In this document: one piece after another, positions 8,864 through 17,789 of the stretch | Numbering within the stretch: position 1 is the stretch's first letter | How the letters are laid out: the number at the start of each line of letters is the position of its first letter | NCBI RefSeq assembly: GCF_010233585.1 | Contig: NZ_CP045997.1 | Coordinates: 4,208,457 to 4,272,456 of the forward strand | Reading direction: 5' to 3' | Length of the DNA stretch: 64,000 nucleotides | Source: Spirosoma endbachense | GTDB taxonomy: Bacteria > Bacteroidota > Bacteroidia > Cytophagales > Spirosomataceae | Made by a program: the position numbers and the translations under genes | Notes under the pieces: generated by a model | Seen by the model: only the letters and a program-made list of their open reading frames with translations | Databases searched by the model: none | Told to the model about the DNA's origin: nothing

Positions 8864-9310
8864 ATGATGTTACAACAACTTAAGCTACAAAACCAGGTAT
8901 GCTTTCCCGTGTATACAGCCTCTCGGCTGATCACCAGAGAGTATCAACCCTATTTGGATAAACTGGGCTTAACCTATCCCCAATATTTGGTTCTGCTGGT
9001 TCTATGGGAAACCGATGAGATCCCCATTAATTCGATTACGCAACAATTGCTGTTAGATACCAATACGGTAACACCATTGCTCAAACGAATGGAAACACTG
9101 GGCTTGCTGGAACGGCAACGCTCAAAAGAGGATGAGCGGAAAGTAATTGTCAAACTCACGGAGAAAGGGCATCAGCTTCAGACCGATGCGGCCATGATCC
9201 CGGAGACTTTGGTAAGTGCACTGTTATGTGAGGAAATGAAACTGGACGAGCTTATCGGTTTGCGGGATCAATTACAGGGATTAATCCGTCATTTATCAGC
9301 AAAGCATTAA
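8864..9310 (+). CDS. ohrR: Organic hydroperoxide sensor/repressor, MarR family
   Basis: A 148-residue winged-helix regulator. LQNQVCFPVYTASRLITREY (8-27) matches the OhrR start, with the single reactive Cys13 that senses peroxides. LGLTYPQYLVLLVLWE and the wing with LLKRME, RSKEDERKV and LTEKG are typical of one-cysteine OhrR proteins. Two ATGs lie in tandem at 8864 and 8867. It follows the DoxX-like gene by 59 bp on the same strand and is the obvious candidate to bind the palindrome at 7889-7929. Confidence 0.92.
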   Translation: MMLQQLKLQNQVCFPVYTASRLITREYQPYLDKLGLTYPQYLVLLVLWETDEIPINSITQQLLLDTNTVTPLLKRMETLGLLERQRSKEDERKVIVKLTEKGHQLQTDAAMIPETLVSALLCEEMKLDELIGLRDQLQGLIRHLSAKH

Positions 9311-9402
9311 GCTGAATAGCTATCGTATACAGAAGCTTTAGCTGATCTGTTTAAACGTAGTTTTCTCATACCCCGAGACGCCTGTATTTGTCCTGATTAT
9401 GC

Positions 9403-9540
9403 CTAGTGCTCAGTCAATTAAACCTATAAGGTTTCAAAAACCGTATCGGCGGCCCGGCGCATCGGCGGCCCGGCTTATAGGTTTGGAATCAACCCCATTC
9501 ATGACCAGTACGTATAAAATAGAAATGGGAAGAGTACTAG
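9403..9540. mobile_element. Small non-coding inverted-repeat element (MITE-like), copy 1
   Basis: A 138-bp stretch bounded by CTAG, with left end CTAGTGCTCAG and right end reading inward CTAGTACTCTTCCCATTTC. The right end matches the IS630-like terminus at 127 and the element at 62638-62735. Inside, AAACCTATAAGGTTT and a matching TTATAGGTTT form a stem, and the loop holds a 14-bp direct repeat (ATCGGCGGCCCGGC at 9445-9458 and 9461-9474). It has no reading frame. Its last bases supply the stop codon of the neighbouring serine hydrolase. Confidence 0.7.
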
Positions 9541-11009
9541 TTCGCTAATCGCGCTAATGCCTTTTTTCCATTTTGATTATCGGGGTTCAACTCGACGGAC
9601 TTTCGATACATACTGATCGCTTCGGCTTTGTTGCCGTTTTTCAAGAGGGCTTCCCCCAGACTGTCATACGCATTCCAACTATCGGGATAGAGCCGAACGA
9701 TTAGCTTGAACACTTCCAGGGCATGCTGGGCATTACCCCCGCCATTCATCATCCGGTATCCCCAATCATTCAGATCATTCTCCGTGGGCCAGCTACTTTT
9801 GCCCTTCCGTATTAATTCATCGGCAATGGAAAGTGCCTGCGTAAAGCCACGCGTCTGCAGTTGCATCCGTAATGCCGTGATGGGATCGGCCAACGGAATA
9901 GCGGGGTTAAAATACCCCGCCAGTTCGTCCAGAAATTCCTCCGGATAAGACCCCGACCGATTGGTGAGGGCGATGATGGCCAACTCATCCTCAGGATACA
10001 CAAAAATAGCGGATACCGATCCGCCGGTGATCGTCACCGCGCTATGGGTGGGGCGAGGCTTGGTTACCCAGCCCAGAGCCCATTGGGTGGGCTTTCCATT
10101 GTTGTACATACCCGCCGTCCATAACGTATTGAGTGCTGTTTTCGTCTTAAAAAGCTTACCCTGTTGCAGAGCAATTACCCAGTGCGCGATATCTTCAGCC
10201 GTGCTATTGAGGCCAGAAGCGGTGCGCTTAAAGGTTGGATGTTCGCCGTAGGAATGGATCAGTTTTTCCAATCCAAGGGCCTTCCCATCCAGCCGGGTGA
10301 CATATGCATACGAATGCACGCTTTTGGGAATGATATCGCGGGAATCGCCAAAGACCGTTGAAGGCATACCGGCCAGGTCAAATTGACGTTCTTTGTAAAC
10401 CTGGGCAAACGGCTTTCCGGTGAATTTATCGATGATTTTCCCCAATAAGATATAGTTTGTCTGGTTGTAGGCAAACTGTTCACCGGTCGGAAAATCCATC
10501 GGCATGGTCAGGATTTTTGCCCAGGCGGCTTCTTCACTACCAATTCCCTGAAGCCCGTAGGTGCTGGGATTTAAAATTCGATTTATATCGGGCAGACCCG
10601 AAACATGGGTTAATAATTGCCGTATCGTCACCGGCTGCCAGGCTGCGGGCAGCCCATCCAGGTACTGCGATACCGGAGCGGCCAGATCCACCTTTCCTTC
10701 TTCGACCAATTGCATCATGGCTACTCCCGTAAAAGCTTTGGTGCAGGAGTAAATGGGAAAAATGCTTCGATTGGTAACCGGCAGGGAGTCTTCCACATTC
10801 GCCAGGCCAAAGGATTTAAGCAGCGTAATTTTTCCATGCTGAACCACGGCCAACTGTAGCCCTATAATCCGGCGTTCTTTCATCTTATTTCGCAGAAACT
10901 CATCGATGGTAGGGGAAGCAGGCGTAGGCTGGCTGTATACAAAGGAGCTAACTAGTAGGATAAGCCAGGCTGACAGGCTGAGTGTTAGAGGAAGTTGTTT
11001 GCTGTTCAT
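9537..11009 (-). CDS. Secreted serine hydrolase (class C beta-lactamase/PBP-like fold) with C-terminal TPR
   Basis: Starting at the ATG at 11009, the 490-residue protein has a signal peptide (about 1-26, ending near SFVYSQ) and a beta-lactamase-like domain. The domain has the nucleophile motif S88-C-T-K91, HVSGLPD and YNQTNYILLG in place of a clean YxN motif. The C-terminal 80 residues contain at least one TPR unit (DSWNAYDSLGEALLKNGNKA). A TTG 27 bp upstream is an alternative start. Members act as D-aminopeptidases or esterases and the substrate cannot be told. The stop codon TAG is made by the end of the MITE-like element, so the C-terminus may have been altered slightly by that insertion. 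Confidence 0.85.
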   Translation of the reverse strand: MNSKQLPLTLSLSAWLILLVSSFVYSQPTPASPTIDEFLRNKMKERRIIGLQLAVVQHGKITLLKSFGLANVEDSLPVTNRSIFPIYSCTKAFTGVAMMQLVEEGKVDLAAPVSQYLDGLPAAWQPVTIRQLLTHVSGLPDINRILNPSTYGLQGIGSEEAAWAKILTMPMDFPTGEQFAYNQTNYILLGKIIDKFTGKPFAQVYKERQFDLAGMPSTVFGDSRDIIPKSVHSYAYVTRLDGKALGLEKLIHSYGEHPTFKRTASGLNSTAEDIAHWVIALQQGKLFKTKTALNTLWTAGMYNNGKPTQWALGWVTKPRPTHSAVTITGGSVSAIFVYPEDELAIIALTNRSGSYPEEFLDELAGYFNPAIPLADPITALRMQLQTRGFTQALSIADELIRKGKSSWPTENDLNDWGYRMMNGGGNAQHALEVFKLIVRLYPDSWNAYDSLGEALLKNGNKAEAISMYRKSVELNPDNQNGKKALARLAN

Positions 11010-11167
11010 GAGTTGAAATTTTCCTGGAAACTTCAACTTGTCAAGATGGTTACCGAATAGTTCGAAAAATTTGATCCAATTAACTTAAGCTCGGATGAAC
11101 GGCTACTACATCACTACACATTGGCGCATTTATCCGTATTTTAAATACCAATTGGCTCTCCATTTTA

Positions 11168-11206
11168 CTGTCCAATCATGGACAGCGCAATGTCCGCTTC
11201 TGGACA
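11168..11206. promoter_or_regulatory. Two tandem TGTCC-N6-GGACA sites
   Basis: The first site is CTGTCCA (11168-11174), four bases, TGGACAG (11179-11185). The second is TGTCC (11191-11195), six bases, GGACA (11202-11206). Their centres are 22 bp apart, about two helical turns. A similar pair occurs at 34342-34380 upstream of the other permease locus. The arrangement resembles upstream activator sites of NtrC-type enhancer-binding proteins. Confidence 0.6.
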
Positions 11207-11258
11207 GTGTTACCCTCTCGGTTATGGCTATGAGTACCTTAAAGCTGGTTTTCAGTGC

Positions 11259-11274
11259 TGGCACTAAATTTGAT
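11259..11274 (+). promoter_or_regulatory. Candidate sigma-54 -24/-12 promoter
   Basis: TGGCAC (11259-11264), then TTGA ending at 11273, with the GG and the downstream G separated by the ten bases required of a sigma-54 promoter. The final C of the usual GC is A here. It lies 52 bp downstream of the paired palindromes. It precedes the remnant of one permease gene closely and the intact permease by about 300 bp. Confidence 0.45.
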
Positions 11275-11285
11275 TTATCCGTTTT

Positions 11286-11428
11286 ATGCTAACTTCCTCA
11301 AAATTGCGCTTCGCAGCTTCTGGGGGAATAAGTCATTCCCGGCGATTACTATGCTGGACTTAGCCTAAAGCCTGACTTGTGGTCTGCTTATTTTTTTATG
11401 GGTACGTGACGAGCTTACTGTAGATCAG
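11286..11428 (+). pseudogene. Remnant of a MacB/FtsX-like permease N-terminus
   Basis: Read in the frame starting at 11291, the sequence gives NFLKIALRSFWGNKSF, then LDLA, a stop (11360-11362), then SLTCGLLIFLWVRDELTVDQ. This is the beginning of the MacB-like permease family: cytoplasmic helix, first membrane segment and the WVRDELSVD-like motif. An ATG at 11286 is out of frame by one missing base. After VDQ the similarity stops. The remnant sits exactly where a gene controlled by the upstream sites should start. Confidence 0.6.
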
Positions 11429-11570
11429 GTGAATACGTCGGGCGGAATGTACGATCCGATCCATCGGGCCGCGTCGCGCGAAGCTGACCTACAGTATCGA
11501 TGCCTTCAGGTGCTTCGGAAGTTATACAGTACGAAAACCAAAATCTGCCAACCTTATTATCAACTGGATC

Positions 11571-14003
11571 ATGATCGGAAGCTACTTCAAAACATCGGGA
11601 CGCAACTTAATGCGTAACAAACTGTTCTCGGTTATCAATATTGTTGGCCTTGCTATCAGTATGTCCGTCGGGTTACTGCTGATCGCGTTCGTGCTGGACC
11701 TGCGTTCGTACGACAGGTTCAACAAGAATGGGGACAGAATCTATCGCATCACCAACGTTGCGACTACCAAAGGTGAACAGGCTGGCAAGTTTGGAACGAC
11801 ATCCATAAAGACCGGAAAGCTTATTCGGGAAAAAGTGATCGGCATTGATCGGTACGCCGGCGCGGAAGTGGCAATTCTGCGCAATGACTTTTCGCAGGAT
11901 GCCAGGGTTGGCTCTACTATTATTCCCATCAAAGGCTACTGGGCTGACCCGTCGCTATTCAGGATTTTTACATTTCCCATGCTGGAAGGCAATTCCGAAA
12001 CGGCGCTGAAAGACCCTTACTCGATCGTTCTGACGGAGACAGCAGCGAAAAAACTGTTCGGAAACGAATCTGCGATCGGTAAAGCGATCAAACTCGATAC
12101 ACTCGATTACCAGGTGACTGGTGTCATGAAGGACGTTCCTTTCTTTTCGCATATCAAGTTCGAAGCGCTGGTATCGCTGTCGACCGCCGAACAGCTCAAC
12201 CGGAACGATAAAAGCTTCGACAAATGGACAAACATGTGGTCGAACTACGTGTATTTTCTGCTGCCGGAAAACGCCGACATGGCTTCAATCCAGTCGCAGC
12301 TCGACGCAATTGCCAGGGAAGAAAATCTTGCCGATGAAAACACGAAGATCCAGCTTGAGCTACTTCCTTTATATGAGATTGTGGTCGGAGAGGAGCTTCG
12401 TCGCCCTATGGGACCCGTTGGCCCTCATGTGCCTCCGGTTGTGCTTTGGATACTCGGCGGACTCGCATTTGTTGTGATCTTGTCTGCGTGTTTCAACTAT
12501 ACTAATCTTTCGTTGGCACGTTCTATGCGCCGGTTTAAAGAAGTAGGTCTTCGCAAAGCGATCGGTGCCGGAAAGGGCCAGGTACGGCAACAATTCCTGG
12601 CAGAGGCAATCATGATCTCCCTGGCATCCCTTGTTCTTTCATATTTCCTGTTTCTGCTGTTGCGGCCGCAGCTGATAAACATGGCCCCGGAGATGCAGCG
12701 CATGGTCAAGCTCGACCTCACTCCGTCTATGGTTGTCGCCTTCACCGTCTTTTCGGTAACCGTCGGAGTTATTGCCGGCTTCATGCCTGCATTGTTCTTC
12801 TCGAAAGTCAGCGCGATCAATGCGCTCAGGAACGTGTCGTCGGTGAAAGTATTCCAGCACCTATCCCTCCGACGCGCGTTGGTGGTGATTCAATACACAG
12901 TCACACTGATCTTTATAACAGCAACCGCCGTCGGCTATGTGCAGTATAAAAACATACTGGCATTCGACCTGGGATTCAATACAGAAAACATCCTGAACAT
13001 TAATATGCAGGGTAATAAACCCGAGGCACTTCTTAAGGAACTGAGCGAGATGCCGGAGGTAACCGCACTATCGCGGTCGATGATCATCACCAGCATTGGC
13101 AATGCCTGGGGGGGGCACATGAAATACAAAGATTCACGTGACTCGGCTCTGGTCATGACCAACAACGTCGACCAAAATTACCTGCCCTTACACGGATACA
13201 AGCTCGTTGCCGGGGGGAATTTTATTGCGCGACCTACCACATCGGAAGCCGTCAGTGAAGTGATCGTTAATCAGGCGTTTTTAAAACGATTTAACATCGG
13301 TAAAAAAGACCCCGGAAAAGCAATTGGGGAAGAGATTACCTTCAGTAATTTCAAAATAAAAGGACGCAGGATGACCATTGTTGGGGTTATAAAAGACTTT
13401 CACTATGGGAAGGTCGATAACCTCATCGGGCCAGTAGCCTTCATGTCCTGGACGCCCGAAGACAGGGCGGTCATCAATGCCAAAATACAAAGCACTGACA
13501 TGCCGGCGACCATGGCCAGGATCGAATCAACCTGGAAGAAGATCGATCGTGTGCATCCATTTAACGCTGAATTCTATGACGAAGCAATAGAAGAGGCCTA
13601 TAGCGAATTTTCCGCGATGATCAAGATCATAGGCTTCCTGTCATTCCTCGCCATTTCCATCGCATCGATGGGGCTGTTCGGCATGGTGGCATTCACCACC
13701 GAAACCAGGCTGAAGGAAATCAGCATCCGCAAAGTGATGGGCGCCAGCTCCGGCAACCTTATCTACTTATTGAGCCGCGGTTTTCTTGTACAGCTGTCGA
13801 TATCGGCACTCATCGCTCTGCCCGTAACGTACCTGTTCTTCGAAAATGTCGTGCTCACAAATTTTCCTTATCATACACCCGTGCAAATCGTCGAGCTATT
13901 TGTTGGTTTGCTGGCGGTTCTACTGATCGCCTTTATTCTGATCGGATCACAGACGATGAAGGCAGCGAAGAGTAATCCGGCGGAAGTTCTGAAGAGCGAA
14001 TAG
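11571..14003 (+). CDS. ABC transporter permease, MacB/FtsX type
   Basis: An 810-residue inner-membrane protein made of two repeats of the MacB_PCD-FtsX architecture. The first has an N-terminal membrane helix (LFSVINIVGLAISMSVGLLL) and a periplasmic domain to about 280, then an FtsX block of three segments (about 285-430). A second periplasmic domain follows, and a terminal FtsX block (about 690-800) with the conserved KEISIRKVMGASSGNLIYLL. Such proteins work with a separate ATPase, often in export or envelope stress. No ATPase gene is adjacent. It starts at an ATG about 140 bp after the permease remnant. Codons look richer in C/G third positions than those of neighbouring genes, so recent transfer is possible. 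Confidence 0.9.
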   Translation: MIGSYFKTSGRNLMRNKLFSVINIVGLAISMSVGLLLIAFVLDLRSYDRFNKNGDRIYRITNVATTKGEQAGKFGTTSIKTGKLIREKVIGIDRYAGAEVAILRNDFSQDARVGSTIIPIKGYWADPSLFRIFTFPMLEGNSETALKDPYSIVLTETAAKKLFGNESAIGKAIKLDTLDYQVTGVMKDVPFFSHIKFEALVSLSTAEQLNRNDKSFDKWTNMWSNYVYFLLPENADMASIQSQLDAIAREENLADENTKIQLELLPLYEIVVGEELRRPMGPVGPHVPPVVLWILGGLAFVVILSACFNYTNLSLARSMRRFKEVGLRKAIGAGKGQVRQQFLAEAIMISLASLVLSYFLFLLLRPQLINMAPEMQRMVKLDLTPSMVVAFTVFSVTVGVIAGFMPALFFSKVSAINALRNVSSVKVFQHLSLRRALVVIQYTVTLIFITATAVGYVQYKNILAFDLGFNTENILNINMQGNKPEALLKELSEMPEVTALSRSMIITSIGNAWGGHMKYKDSRDSALVMTNNVDQNYLPLHGYKLVAGGNFIARPTTSEAVSEVIVNQAFLKRFNIGKKDPGKAIGEEITFSNFKIKGRRMTIVGVIKDFHYGKVDNLIGPVAFMSWTPEDRAVINAKIQSTDMPATMARIESTWKKIDRVHPFNAEFYDEAIEEAYSEFSAMIKIIGFLSFLAISIASMGLFGMVAFTTETRLKEISIRKVMGASSGNLIYLLSRGFLVQLSISALIALPVTYLFFENVVLTNFPYHTPVQIVELFVGLLAVLLIAFILIGSQTMKAAKSNPAEVLKSE

Positions 14004-14352
14004 GGGTTACGGATCACGATATCTGACGCAACGGGCGAGCCGATAGGTTGCGATAAGGTATTGGGCGCGGAGCCTGGTCACCTGACGAGTTGGGCTATTG
14101 TACGATGACCGCAGCAACTGGCGTTTTATGAGCTGGTATGTACCCATAGGCCATAGTGTGAACTGAATTCGCTATGTTTGCACAAATGATTTTTCGATGA
14201 ACACGAAGAGTTGTCTTCCCCCACCAAGATTCTAAATTTTTAATGACGTCTTGAAGCTGAAGGCCTAAGAGCAACTTAGGCCGGGTATGTCATGCTTCAA
14301 CATAACTGCATTACTAATTTTAAATCTTGCCCCAGGGCTCTTTGACAATTCA
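14004..14352. other. Intergenic region with a candidate promoter element
   Basis: About 350 bp between the permease and the EamA gene. TATGTTTG at 14173-14180 fits the TAnnTTTG -7 box, but there is no TTTG at the matching -33 position. No gene seen. Confidence 0.35.
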
Positions 14353-15219
14353 ATGAAAAAATCATATCTGGTATTACACTTCGCTGTAATACTTGCTGGC
14401 TTTACCGGAGTATTTGGTAAGCTTATCTCCCTCAATGAAGGGCTTCTCGTCTGGTATCGGGTTTTCTTCTCTGCGGTTTGGCTGTTTCTGATTCTTAAAC
14501 TATTCAAGGTAAGTACTACTATTGGTCGTAAGGAGAAATACGATATTGCTAAAATCGGGCTTTTCATCACGATTCACTGGGTGTTCTTTTATGCCAGCAT
14601 TAAGTACGCCAATATCTCGATTGGGGTCGTCTGCTATTGTTTGACCAGCTTTTTTACGGCCGTATTTGGAGCCATCTTCACGAAAAAACTGGCAATCTCT
14701 GAATTGCTGCTGAGTCTGCTAACCTTAGCAGGAATTGGCCTGATCTTTCATTTTGATGCTTCCTATCAAGTAGGTATTGCGCTCGGGACGGTTTCATCAG
14801 CATTTGCCGCTCTTTATACCCTTTACAATGAACGGTTAGTGCAGCGGTTTGATAGTAAGCTCATCAACTACTATCAGATGATCGGTGGTACGATTGGGTT
14901 GGGCATTGTACTGCCTGCCTACTTCTACTTTTTTCCGGTTACCAACCTGATTCCGGATGTACAGGACACAGTCTATCTGGTGCTTTTATCGCTGTTTTGT
15001 ACGGTTGGCTTATATGTTTTATTTGCAGAATCGTTAAAGCGAATCCCCGCCTTTACGGTCAATATGAGCTTTAATCTGGAGCCAATTTATGCCATCATTA
15101 TGGCCTTTTTATTCTTTGGCGAAAGCAAAACAGTAAATGCTTCCTTTTATATAGGCTTACTGTTAGTTATGTCATCGGTTGTACTTCAGAGTATAATTTC
15201 ACTTCGCAGAAAAGAATAA
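14353..15219 (+). CDS. EamA/DMT-family transporter
   Basis: A 288-residue inner-membrane protein with ten hydrophobic segments in two homologous halves, as in the drug/metabolite transporter superfamily. The first half includes VILAGFTGVFGKLIS and LLVWYRVFFSAVWLF, and the second ends with AFTVNMSFNLEPIYAIIMAFLFF, the typical P-x-x-A-x-x-x-x-x-x-x-x-G-E pattern (FGES follows). I chose the ATG at 14353. A frame from 14287 adds 22 residues that break the usual N-terminus. Exported metabolite unknown. A strong hairpin follows 10 bp after the stop. Confidence 0.88.
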   Translation: MKKSYLVLHFAVILAGFTGVFGKLISLNEGLLVWYRVFFSAVWLFLILKLFKVSTTIGRKEKYDIAKIGLFITIHWVFFYASIKYANISIGVVCYCLTSFFTAVFGAIFTKKLAISELLLSLLTLAGIGLIFHFDASYQVGIALGTVSSAFAALYTLYNERLVQRFDSKLINYYQMIGGTIGLGIVLPAYFYFFPVTNLIPDVQDTVYLVLLSLFCTVGLYVLFAESLKRIPAFTVNMSFNLEPIYAIIMAFLFFGESKTVNASFYIGLLLVMSSVVLQSIISLRRKE

Positions 15220-15228
15220 CTTAATTCA

Positions 15229-15253
15229 GGGATCAATCAAAATGATTGATCCC
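15229..15253 (+). terminator. Hairpin terminator after the EamA gene
   Basis: GGGATCAATCA (15229-15239) and TGATTGATCCC (15243-15253) form a perfect 11-bp stem with an AAA loop, 10 bp after the stop codon. The T-run after it is short (TATTTC). Confidence 0.65.
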
Positions 15254-15346
15254 TATTTCAGGTTAATCCGCGTATGGAGTTGTGCAACCGCTCGATTGCC
15301 CAACGCTACGAGCGGTTTTTGACAATAGACCAGGACTTTTAAGCGA

Positions 15347-15796
15347 CTAATCAGACTTGGATTCGTGGCCAGATACTGTTCGATAAGAGTGCTGGTTTTT
15401 TTTCCGTACCTGTTGGGCGAGTAGTTCCTCATTGAGCTTGACCAGCAGATCCCAGTGTTTCAATCGGGAGGCTTGATTGCTGACCAACCGGATCAGTTCG
15501 GTTAGTTCGTCAATGGTAAAGGTGCGATGAGACGAATCTGCGCGAGCCCGTCGCAGTTCGGCCAGACACATCTGATCGATGTATGTCCGCTCATAAGTCA
15601 GGTACTGAGTAAACGAACGGTCATTGTTGAACGAGGCAAGGGAAGCGCTCGAGGTGTTAAATACCCGAATCTGGATGATATCGATGGTCGGCTGAATTTG
15701 GCCCAGCCGGACCAATTCGTCATAAAACTCATTCCAGCTCTGAAAATTGACGGGCAAATCCGTTTTATACATGTTTCGTTGCTTAAGAAGATTCAT
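15347..15796 (-). CDS. Unrecognised protein, probably cytoplasmic
   Basis: From the ATG at 15796 the frame gives 149 residues, charged and helical-looking (ELVRLGQIQPTIDIIQIRV, QMCLAELRRARADSS, LLVKLNEELLAQQVRKK), without signal peptide or membrane segments. A longer frame reaches 15964 but overlaps the Wzi-like gene and its extra residues look random. I do not recognise the family. It follows the Wzi-like gene by 55 bp on the same strand. Confidence 0.55.
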   Translation of the reverse strand: MNLLKQRNMYKTDLPVNFQSWNEFYDELVRLGQIQPTIDIIQIRVFNTSSASLASFNNDRSFTQYLTYERTYIDQMCLAELRRARADSSHRTFTIDELTELIRLVSNQASRLKHWDLLVKLNEELLAQQVRKKNQHSYRTVSGHESKSD

Positions 15797-15851
15797 AACT
15801 GACTGTATTTCATGCTTAAGAGTGAATGGCGGAAAATTGAAGAAAGACAAT

Positions 15852-17483
15852 TCAGTGAGTTTTCCAGGCTTTGCGCAAACCCAGATAGCCCCCAATCTGC
15901 TCCGCACTGGCCAGTAACTGCCCCTGATCATAGCCTGCCGCCAGCAACAGTGAAGAGCCGCCAAACCAGCGAATGGATTTGGTGAGCGAGGTCATCATCG
16001 ATAGCTGCATCGTCTCGGCGGGAAACGGGATCGCGAACATGCCGTAGTTTTGGCTATAGGACGCTTTGAGCAGATAGTGCCAATCCGAGCCAAGCCAGCC
16101 CGAAACAGCCCCATAGAATGCCCGAACCCGGTTGTTATTGATGCCATGAACGCCTTCGATCAACGTATTGTCGAGCGTGTAGCCCGAAAACGGCAGCCGG
16201 GGTAAATCCGCCCGTGTATCGCTGGCCTGGCTGATAAAGGGCGTACCCAGCGTGCGCCCCTGATACGACCAGCTTTCGGGATACTGGCCATTGATGAAGT
16301 AATTCTCGGCTTCCCCACCCAGGCTTTTACCAAATTGAAGCACACCCTGATTCCCCGAATTGAACAGTTCCAATACCACTTCCTCAAAAAAGGGCCGGGC
16401 ATTGTGATTCACCAGTCGTAGTCCATACAGGCCATCTTCAATGTTGCGCAGGTTGTATAACTTTCGGCCCAGATCATAAAAATGCTGCTGGTAGGCATAC
16501 AGGGTCGTCTGTCCCAACTTGATTTCCAGCGACAATTCGGCAGAACCCCGGTGATCGCCCACCCGGTTCTGATCGAAGGTGGTAAACTTGGCCCGGTTCT
16601 TCAGTGCGTCGGTTTTCATGGGCAGCACGACATTGAGGTAAGCTTCCAGGCTTTGGGCTAACTGGCCCTCAAAGGAGCTGGTCGGGTCCCGTTCGAGAAA
16701 GGGAGCATACCCGCCCCACTGAGCCAGATGGGTAAAGGCGCCATAGAGTCTGACCCTGGCCGTAGGTTTACCCAATCGCAGATAGATCGCTTTCTGATGC
16801 AGGAACGATTTCTGCACATAGTGGCCATTGCCAAACCAGCCATGAGAATAAAACCCTTTGAGGGCAATAAAGCCCCGGCTAAATTTTAACGGAATGTAAT
16901 CGGGTATACTGAGCTGCACTTGCGGGACGGGCAGGGCATTGCCCGACCAGATGTAGGAACCCGAGGACAGCGCGCTTTCGGCCAGACCAATAATCTGTCG
17001 GCGTCGCCCCGCCATCAGCTCTATCTTGCCCAGCCGCCCCTTCAAGTAACCCTCTGCCAGTAAAGCCTGGTAGAGGGTTCCTGTCCAGCCCACCACTTCT
17101 AGGCCATATCCCCAATCCACTTTAGGAATTTTGCGGCTGGTAGCCTTCTGGTACTCCCGGTGAACGGCTGCTTTCATTAGCCCCAATGGCGCGAGCTTGG
17201 GTACGGTCCCAAACTGATTGGTCTGAAGCCAGAAAGGAACCGTGCCGGATGAGGATGCGAAGCCGCCCAGTTCCACCTGCCAGCTGGTTCGATCGGTAAA
17301 ACCGGTATTCTTTAACCAGGGGACATCTTCTGCCCCTGGCAAGGTTCGGGGCAAGGAATCTAGAGACGTAATCGGTATGAGTTGCCCAGAGCTGGCGTGA
17401 ACGATCAGCACGAGTCCACTGAGTACTTGACTTAAGAATGACCAACCATGACTACTGGCCAGCGAGTGAGTTGAAAAAAACAT
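15852..17483 (-). CDS. Capsule-assembly Wzi-like outer-membrane protein
   Basis: A 543-residue secreted protein with a hydrophobic signal region (FLSQVLSGLVLIVHASSG, about 16-33). The rest is rich in alternating aromatic strands (GSYIWSGNALPVPQV, GFYSHGWFGNGHYV, LLKASYSQNYGMFAIPF) typical of the Wzi family beta-barrel, which helps attach or assemble surface polysaccharide. ATG at 17483. Neighbouring minus-strand genes at 17790-18795 encode small membrane proteins, so this may be the tail of a surface-polysaccharide cluster. No glycosyltransferases are present in the window. Confidence 0.75.
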   Translation of the reverse strand: MFFSTHSLASSHGWSFLSQVLSGLVLIVHASSGQLIPITSLDSLPRTLPGAEDVPWLKNTGFTDRTSWQVELGGFASSSGTVPFWLQTNQFGTVPKLAPLGLMKAAVHREYQKATSRKIPKVDWGYGLEVVGWTGTLYQALLAEGYLKGRLGKIELMAGRRRQIIGLAESALSSGSYIWSGNALPVPQVQLSIPDYIPLKFSRGFIALKGFYSHGWFGNGHYVQKSFLHQKAIYLRLGKPTARVRLYGAFTHLAQWGGYAPFLERDPTSSFEGQLAQSLEAYLNVVLPMKTDALKNRAKFTTFDQNRVGDHRGSAELSLEIKLGQTTLYAYQQHFYDLGRKLYNLRNIEDGLYGLRLVNHNARPFFEEVVLELFNSGNQGVLQFGKSLGGEAENYFINGQYPESWSYQGRTLGTPFISQASDTRADLPRLPFSGYTLDNTLIEGVHGINNNRVRAFYGAVSGWLGSDWHYLLKASYSQNYGMFAIPFPAETMQLSMMTSLTKSIRWFGGSSLLLAAGYDQGQLLASAEQIGGYLGLRKAWKTH

Positions 17484-17640
17484 AGGTATCGAAACCAGAA
17501 AAGGACTGGTGAGTTGTCGCCTGATCGCCAGTAACGGGAATAGCCATGCCCAACAGCCATCGCTTAAACGCTACGGGCTGTGCTTCGTAAAGGGCACGCG
17601 TTGCCGAACGGTCAGGGAAGTACGTGCATACCAACAGCAC
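17452..17640 (-). CDS. Possible small protein or gene tail, unrecognised
   Basis: A frame of 62 residues from a GTG at 17640 (open back to about 17720 without an ATG) ends at 17452, overlapping the start of the Wzi-like gene by 32 bp. It begins hydrophobic (VLLVCTYF) and continues with a plausible protein-like stretch (FKRWLLGMAIPVTGDQA). It may be a short membrane protein, the end of a decayed gene, or chance. Confidence 0.25.
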   Translation of the reverse strand: MLLVCTYFPDRSATRALYEAQPVAFKRWLLGMAIPVTGDQATTHQSFSGFDTYVFFNSLAGQ

Positions 17641-17789
17641 TGAAAAAGACCAGGCATAGCAAAGCGGCCGTCGCTTATTCAGGACAGAAATCGACTGAAT
17701 AAGACCCGGAAGGACCTGTTCAGTTTACAGCTAAAAACGAGATAGGCGGCCCCTGGAGTCGGGGCAGGAAAGAGAAGCGAGCTAAGCGC

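Noticed and set aside
9963..10859. Plus-strand open frames opposite the serine hydrolase
   Set aside because: Shadow frames of a recognised gene.
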